IMG/VR virus record: IMGVR_UViG_3300025012_000146
Coordinates: 1 to 47,020 of that record
DNA from: a virus
Direction: 5' to 3' (one strand)
Length of the DNA: 47,020 nucleotides
A program made the translations under genes and the position numbers. Under the pieces are notes generated by a model. It saw only the letters and a list, made by a program, of their open reading frames with translations, ran no database searches and was not told the DNA's origin. Each line of letters starts with the position of its first letter. Position 1 is the first letter of the stretch. Below, piece by piece: positions 46,843 through 47,020 of this stretch.

Positions 46843-47020
46843 TTACCTCGAGCTGAATGCCGTAGCATACAATTTAATCCAGCTTCCTGCGCCACCCGCC
46901 TTGTTATCCGCCGTCCCGATGATTTCAACCCTCCAGAATGGCGCCGCGAAAATAGTGTCCTCGGTTATGTGCGCCATCCAGCTCCCGGTTGTATCGATGT
47001 TTGCCAGATAAGTCTTTGCC
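46843..47020 (-). CDS. Secreted phage protein, C-terminal part (continues from 1-500)
   Basis: The right-end segment carries the last residues of the wrap-around gene (GTADNKAGGAGSWIKLYATAFSSR) to the stop at 46843-46845, six bases before the 1105-aa gene start. See the entry at 1-500. Bases 46895-47020 duplicate 4-129 and should be counted once. Confidence 0.85.
   Translation of the reverse strand, partial: AKTYLANIDTTGSWMAHITEDTIFAAPFWRVEIIGTADNKAGGAGSWIKLYATAFSSR
46895..47020. repeat. Terminal overlap, copy 2
   Basis: Exact duplicate of 4-129; see that entry. Confidence 0.93.

Noticed and set aside
1-47020. CRISPR array
   Set aside because: The repeats seen are short tandem simple sequences without regular spacers.
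1-47020. Host in Bacteroidota proper
   Set aside because: The Q-rule signal peptides point that way, but many genes have strong AGGAGG Shine-Dalgarno sites, which Bacteroidota generally lack; a related FCB lineage is preferred, without proof.

Overview
The window is a near-complete temperate, tailed bacteriophage genome (podovirus-like), assembled as a circle and written linearly. Bases 4-129 recur exactly at 46895-47020, and one gene (start codon at 500, stop at 46843-46845) reads in frame across the join. The unique circle is therefore about 46,891 bp. Nearly all genes lie on the minus strand. The exceptions are a repressor-integrase pair (37.9-39.5 kb) and one isolated gene between terminase and portal (24.08-24.40 kb).

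Layout in minus-strand transcription order. Early and replication region (37.65 down to 26.65 kb): small regulators, zinc-ribbon proteins, a lipoprotein, a DUF2303 protein, a DUF5131 protein, two DNA methyltransferases, a replication initiator, a DnaC-like helicase loader, a PD-(D/E)XK nuclease and a short second tyrosine recombinase. Packaging and head (26.6-18.2 kb): small and large terminase, portal, scaffold, major capsid protein and decoration proteins. Neck, nozzle, membrane and ejection block (18.1-1.75 kb): adaptor-like proteins including a tandem duplicate, a nozzle-like protein, four small membrane proteins, and three probable ejection proteins ending in a 2091-residue polyvalent protein with an ADP-ribosyltransferase-like domain. 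Secreted and tail-fibre block (1.75 kb through the join, then 46.84-39.73 kb): fibres and a sialidase-like spike. The block ends at a terminator beside the attachment site. The lack of any tape-measure or tail-sheath gene supports a short tail.

The integrase (38284-39483) points at a 42-nt copy of the 3' half of a tRNA-Ala(GGC) gene (39572-39613). That copy is flanked by repeated TTGACAA-type motifs, giving an attP organisation. Host: genes have good Shine-Dalgarno sequences, and many proteins have Sec signal peptides with Gln at +1 (FG|Q, A|Q), as in the Bacteroidetes Q-rule. I infer a host in or near the FCB superphylum, in a lineage that still uses Shine-Dalgarno initiation. This is inference only.

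The most unusual signals are: (1) ten genes, most in the structural block, begin with export signals, including the nozzle-like protein and the long fibres; (2) the plus-strand gene between terminase and portal has a consensus promoter whose 17-bp spacer is filled by a 17/19 match to the Fur box, and a related dyad lies in the putative early promoter; (3) a short tyrosine recombinase lies just downstream of a 145-bp element bounded by perfect 12-bp inverted repeats; (4) terminator-like hairpins sit immediately upstream of several start codons; (5) families of short simple repeats are dispersed through genes and gaps.
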